Shown: piece after piece, positions 16,671-20,078 of the stretch
Layout: each line of letters begins with the position of its first letter
Numbering within the stretch: position 1 is the first letter of the stretch
Source of the DNA: Chara braunii
Lineage: Eukaryota; Streptophyta; Charophyceae; Charales; Characeae
Direction of reading: 5' to 3'
NCBI GenBank assembly: GCA_003427395.1
Contig: BFEA01000007.1
Span: forward strand, 215,794 to 235,871
DNA length: 20,078 nucleotides
The notes under the pieces: generated by a model
Told to the model about the DNA's origin: nothing
Seen by the model: the letters and a program-made list of their open reading frames with translations, nothing else
The model's database searches: none
Position numbers and translations under genes: made by a program

Positions 16671-17830
16671 ACCAACAAGCCCCATCCGACACTCCAATGC
16701 ATGAGGCACCCTCCCCTAATGATGAAGAGCATCAATCTCAAATCCCTATGGATCAGAAAATCGCTCAGCTGACAGACTGGCTACTCCAACAACTGAAGAC
16801 AAAGTATGGGGCAGTCACCAACAATTTCTGGGATAATTCACATATTCAGTTGGTCATCATGCTAAATAACAGTTCGAGCCTCAAAAAGGTTCTGCAGCAG
16901 GGGTTATCTCCTGGTACAGGCTGACCAACGGTAAGCAAAAGGATGCTACAAAGGGTAATGTCCATGTTTCAGGCCCCCCCCTCTTCACAAGGTAAGTCAC
17001 GGGAAAGGGAGGGATCTGAATCTGCATTAGTGATGGTGTTCTCAGACGCGACTCAGCCTTCTGGGTCCCGGATTTTACCATGTCAGGAGTTTGAAGAGGA
17101 GACAACGGTGCAGGAGGAACAACAAGGACCTAGTGGCGGTTCGGATTTTGCCTCTCCGGGGTCACATGAATGTACAAAGTCTGACACTCTGAATGTGCCA
17201 AAGATGTGGGGTAGTAAAAATAGGAAAGAAGAAGAACAAAAAAAAATTACTAAAATAAAAGAAATAATATTAGTCATGGATGGGAGTCATACTGATATTC
17301 AAGAGAGGGAGGGAGTGATTACGTTAGGAGGGGATGTAAATCTGATACCATCACAGGGGGAAGATCTGACAGAAGAATTAAAGCTCGATAGAGACTCAGA
17401 GCAACAACAACAGCAACAACAATGGGAAGATCATACAAGGTAACTACTGGTGGGGCAGCCTCGGGGAGTATCTGGTGAAAACAGTCAATCGCAGCAGCAA
17501 TTTTTTCGGCAAGAACCTCAACTACAGTCACCGGGGCAGTTTCAAGGATCAGGGAAGATATCCCAACAAATGTTGCAATCATACTCTCAACAACTTGAGA
17601 GTGATGAGCAGATGTTACTGTTGCAAGATCCAGGGATGCAACTGCAAGAGGTGCAGCATGGGCTAGAGTCACATCAGCTGCAACAGCCTTTACAAGAGCA
17701 GCGGTCGATGCAACAATCAAAACAAATAGTCATTAGTGCAAGAGGGTCTGCACAAGGACATCACATACAGGGAGGGTTAGTCTCTTTCCCCACACTTGTT
17801 TCACAGAAGCAGGCAAAAGACAGAAATTGA
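16661..17830 (+). pseudogene. LINE B ORF1 region, helical and Gln-rich segment with two in-frame stops
   Basis: One frame runs from 16661 to 17830, broken only by TGA at 16922 and TAA at 17441. The first part (IAQLTDWLLQQLKTKYGAV, then FWDNSHIQLVIMLNNSSSLK) looks folded. The middle is Ser/Glu-rich. The last 130 residues are strongly Gln-rich (QQQQQQQWE; QQMLQSYSQQLE; LQQPLQEQRSMQQ), with a spacing that could form coiled coil. No family is recognised. The persistence of one frame over 1.17 kb with just two stops indicates a formerly single protein. Confidence 0.55.
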
Positions 17831-18323
17831 GACATGTCCTTGAAAAAGGACTCGCCAACATGCCACAACCATCGAAGGGGAATTTGGTTATTCCTGTCAG
17901 GAAGAGAAGTGAGAAATGGGAAATAGGACTGTCCCCAATTGGTCAAGAACAGTATGGGGGAATGACCTTGAGGGGATGGACGACATATGTGGAGTATCAG
18001 AATACTAACGACCGAACCTTCAAGCGGGATCTTCACAACTTTCTCTCCAAACACTATGACCATGGGCCCCATGCAGTTCTTACTCAAACAAACGATCGGA
18101 AAAAATGACCAAACACGATACCTTTGTTAGATTCGAAGATCAGAAGGAGGCGAGGTTGAGACGGTATCCGCACTCTGCCTTGATGGATCTGCAACATCTC
18201 AAGCTTAAGGCAAACTCGGTCTGGTTGGTGGCAGATATGACGTTCTTTCTGTGCTCAATCCTAAGTAGGGAAATTTTTCAGTCTTCTTTAATCTTGGATA
18301 AGGGGAATCGAGTAAGGTTATAA
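17827..18323 (+). pseudogene. LINE B ORF1 region, C-terminal part (two frames, unknown domain)
   Basis: Two frames overlap by ATGA at 18105-18108. The first (to 18108) reads NLVIPVRKRSEKWEIGLSP and RGWTTYVEYQNTNDRTFKRD, then LHNFLSKHYDHGPHAVL. The second reads TFVRFEDQKEARLRRYPHSA, LMDLQHLKLKANSVWLVADM and ends at TAA 18321. The pieces look like real protein (mixed aromatic and charged residues), but no domain is recognised. It ends about 120 bp before ORF2. Either this is the ORF1 C-terminus, or a separate small product lies between ORF1 and ORF2. Confidence 0.5.
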
Positions 18324-18441
18324 TAATTAATGGGTCATAAGAATTTTATAATATTCAAAGATTACTGGTGGAGGCTCTCCAAGCATATTATAGAAAGAAC
18401 CCCTCTTAGAGTCGTGTCATCAGAACAACGGATTTAGATAT

Positions 18442-19745
18442 ATGATCTCTAAATGTAAATGGATTAGCCACTGCGGACGGTGTGAAAAGGAAAGCTATAA
18501 TGGAGCAGCTCAAGGGAGTTGGAGACCGTACATGGTCTGACCTTATCTGTATGCAGGAAACCCATCCGATGATTCACCAATCCATAATAGAGCACATAAT
18601 CTGGCATGGCCTTCAAATTATCCTCCCCGGCATCACGATGTGGAGCAGGGGGAGTGACTCTTTGGGTGTCATCGGAATCAAAGGTATAAATTATTCAGTG
18701 GACAGCTGATGAGGTGCAGGGTAGATGGATTTCTGCCTTGATTAAACTGGAGATGGAAATAGTATGTGTCATTAATGTATCCGGGTCTAATGAGGTACAA
18801 GAAAGGATCAGTTTCTTCCAAAGTATCAAGACTCAAATACCATAAGGTATCCCTCTCATTATGGCAGAGGATTTCAATGCAGCCCCCGATAGATGGTTGG
18901 ATAGACGAAGGGTTATCTTCCCTTGCCCAACATATATAGAGGAGGATGAGAACATTATTAGTAAACTATGCGAGGATGAGAAGCTATTTGATACGTACCG
19001 ACGGATCTTCCCGCAAGAAAGGTTGTTCACCTGTATTCTCAACAGTGGTACCTCACATCAATCTAGATCCCGAATAGACTTAATTCTGATATCACAGGAT
19101 CTAGATCGGACACTGTTATGGGCAACCATCTTTCCCCAAAGTCCTTGGCTAGGGACTGATCATAAGATGTGTGTAGTCTTGTTGTCCTTTAAGAAAAAAA
19201 CAGACCAGGGGAAAAGTTTATATAAACTTAACACCTCCTTACTTCTTCAAAGTCAATTTAAGCAATTCATTCAGGATGTTTGGGATTACTGGCATACTAC
19301 TAAGGATAAACATGATTCCTACACGGCTTGGTTCAATAATGGGTTGGCCTTTATGGCCAAAAAGTGTAATGAATTCTCTAAATTACAAGCAAAAAAACGT
19401 TTTCTCCAAGAAATGAGCATCCAAGAACAAATCCGTAATTATGAACTTGATGATAAACCACAGAATCATACTTGCCCAGTTGACATTCAGGAGCTTAGAA
19501 ACCAACTTTTATCCTTTGCTCAACACCCCTAGCAAGAGCATCTGATCAGAGGTAAATTATCAAGGCATTTGACTTAGGGACAAATTGATACATCATTGAT
19601 CATTTTTTGCACTAGCTCGTGCTAGAGCACAACGTATGACTATTGAAGAACTGCAAGATCCAACTGAAACTTCAGAACCATCTATTTCATTATCCTCAGC
19701 AGGAAGTTTTTAAATCGCCTATGATTTTTATAAAAACAAGTGGAC
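18442..19745 (+). pseudogene. LINE B ORF2, AP-endonuclease domain and linker start, broken
   Basis: It would nick target DNA. ATG ATC TCT at 18442 is out of frame with SLNVNGL at 18446 by what looks like loss of two bases (CT) in a CT run. The first frame goes to 18709 and includes LICMQETHPM, the Glu box. From 18693 a second frame reads QGRWISALIKLEMEIVCVIN and VSGSNE (YGPN box lost), then a TAA at 18843 and AEDFNAAPD (GDFN box, Gly lost). SRIDLILIS and GTDHKMCVVL (the Asp-His pair) follow to a stop at 19530. After that, shifted frames show LIRGKL, ARARAQRMTIEEL and YDFYKNKW, a linker comparable with copy A at 2262-2400. Nothing recognisable as reverse transcriptase follows. Confidence 0.85.
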
Positions 19746-19922
19746 CCGCCGCGGCTACGCTGCGGCGCAGGACAATGACAAAAACATTTTGCGAAACACC
19801 CCAGTCATCAGTTGGAACATGTCAACCGAAAAATCCATTCCACTGTGGTTTCAGGGACATTTTGACATATATGTCAACTTATGGGGGCATTTGGAAAATT
19901 ACCCCTCCCCCCCAAAAAAGGT

Positions 19923-19925
<3 letters not shown>
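19746..19925. other. Flank of LINE B with short palindromes
   Basis: CGCCGCGGC/GCTGCGGCG (19747-19767, 3-nt spacer) and the perfect 16-bp palindrome TTGACATATATGTCAA (19862-19877) are present. An open frame here (from about 19643) changes from LINE linker to low-complexity sequence and is not a gene. Confidence 0.5.

Positions 19926-19977
<52 letters not shown>
19926..19977. repeat. (CT)26 dinucleotide microsatellite
   Basis: Perfect CT repeat of about 52 bp, followed by C/T-rich sequence to the end of the window. The second long CT tract in the window. Confidence 0.97.
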
Positions 19978-19980
<3 letters not shown>

Positions 19981-20078
19981 CCTCTTGTGTGTGTGTTCTC
20001 CCCAATCTTCACCGGTACCTCTCCCCTCCTCCCAACCTTCCCCTGCTTCCCCCTGATCCTGATTCCCGTCCTCTCCCC

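Larger units (their letters stand above)
14045..19745 (+). mobile_element. LINE copy B (same family as copy A), ORF1 plus ORF2 endonuclease, degenerate
   Basis: The order is an ORF1-like region (about 14084-18323), a spacer of about 120 bp, and ORF2 from the endonuclease start (18446) into the linker (to about 19745). The ORF2 protein matches copy A over all endonuclease boxes and beyond, for example RGKL and FA...RAR segments at about 19553-19640 against 2262-2330. The 5' boundary is uncertain. At the 3' side the LINE sequence seems to stop after a YDFYKNKW linker segment near 19745, before the reverse transcriptase. Frameshifts and stops throughout show it is inactive. Confidence 0.82.

Noticed and set aside
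19643-20056. 137-codon frame at the window end
   Set aside because: It begins in LINE linker sequence and ends in the CT microsatellite (Leu-Ser run); not a gene.

Overview
This window is a repeat-dense stretch of a eukaryotic nuclear genome. I see no intact cellular gene, rRNA, tRNA or CRISPR array. Everything recognisable is transposon-derived or simple/tandem repeat. The host cannot be fixed from the sequence alone. An L1/Tx1-like LINE whose ORF1 resembles plant DUF4283 proteins, whose ORF2 ends in a zf-RVT-like segment, and hAT elements with GC-rich subterminal repeats would all fit a land plant or a transposon-rich early-diverging fungus.

Layout. Positions 1-56 are a (CA)28 microsatellite, followed by about 1 kb without coding signal. 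Positions 1132-7245 hold LINE copy A, a nearly full-length but dead ORF2: AP endonuclease, linker, reverse transcriptase and C-terminal domain. Two hAT-type DNA elements have landed in it. One (2401-3955) has a perfect 8-bp target duplication and carries a second hAT MITE inside it (2717-2983, also with a perfect 8-bp duplication). The other (4429-4775) splits the reverse transcriptase. Removing each host-level insertion plus one target copy rejoins the LINE reading frame.

Positions 7250-14040 are non-coding. They contain a 40-bp near-perfect inverted repeat (7528-7649), tandem duplications (8021-8430, 10442-10625, 11439-11630), three copies of a short A-tailed SINE-like repeat (9445, 9861 and 11149 on the minus strand) that conserve a hairpin, a (CT)32 tract, and a degenerate satellite of roughly 285-340 bp units (about 11790-13400).

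Positions 14045-19745 hold LINE copy B of the same family as A. It has a very long, frame-broken ORF1 region (about 4.2 kb, with a DUF4283-like fold, a decayed zinc knuckle, Gly/Ser-rich and Gln-rich parts), followed by the ORF2 endonuclease and the start of the linker. Its reverse transcriptase is absent from the window. The end is a (CT)26 tract and C/T-rich sequence.

The likely order of events is LINE A insertion, decay, hAT insertion into A, MITE insertion into the hAT element, then microsatellite growth. LINE B carries different lesions from A, so the two copies together show most of the family's structure.
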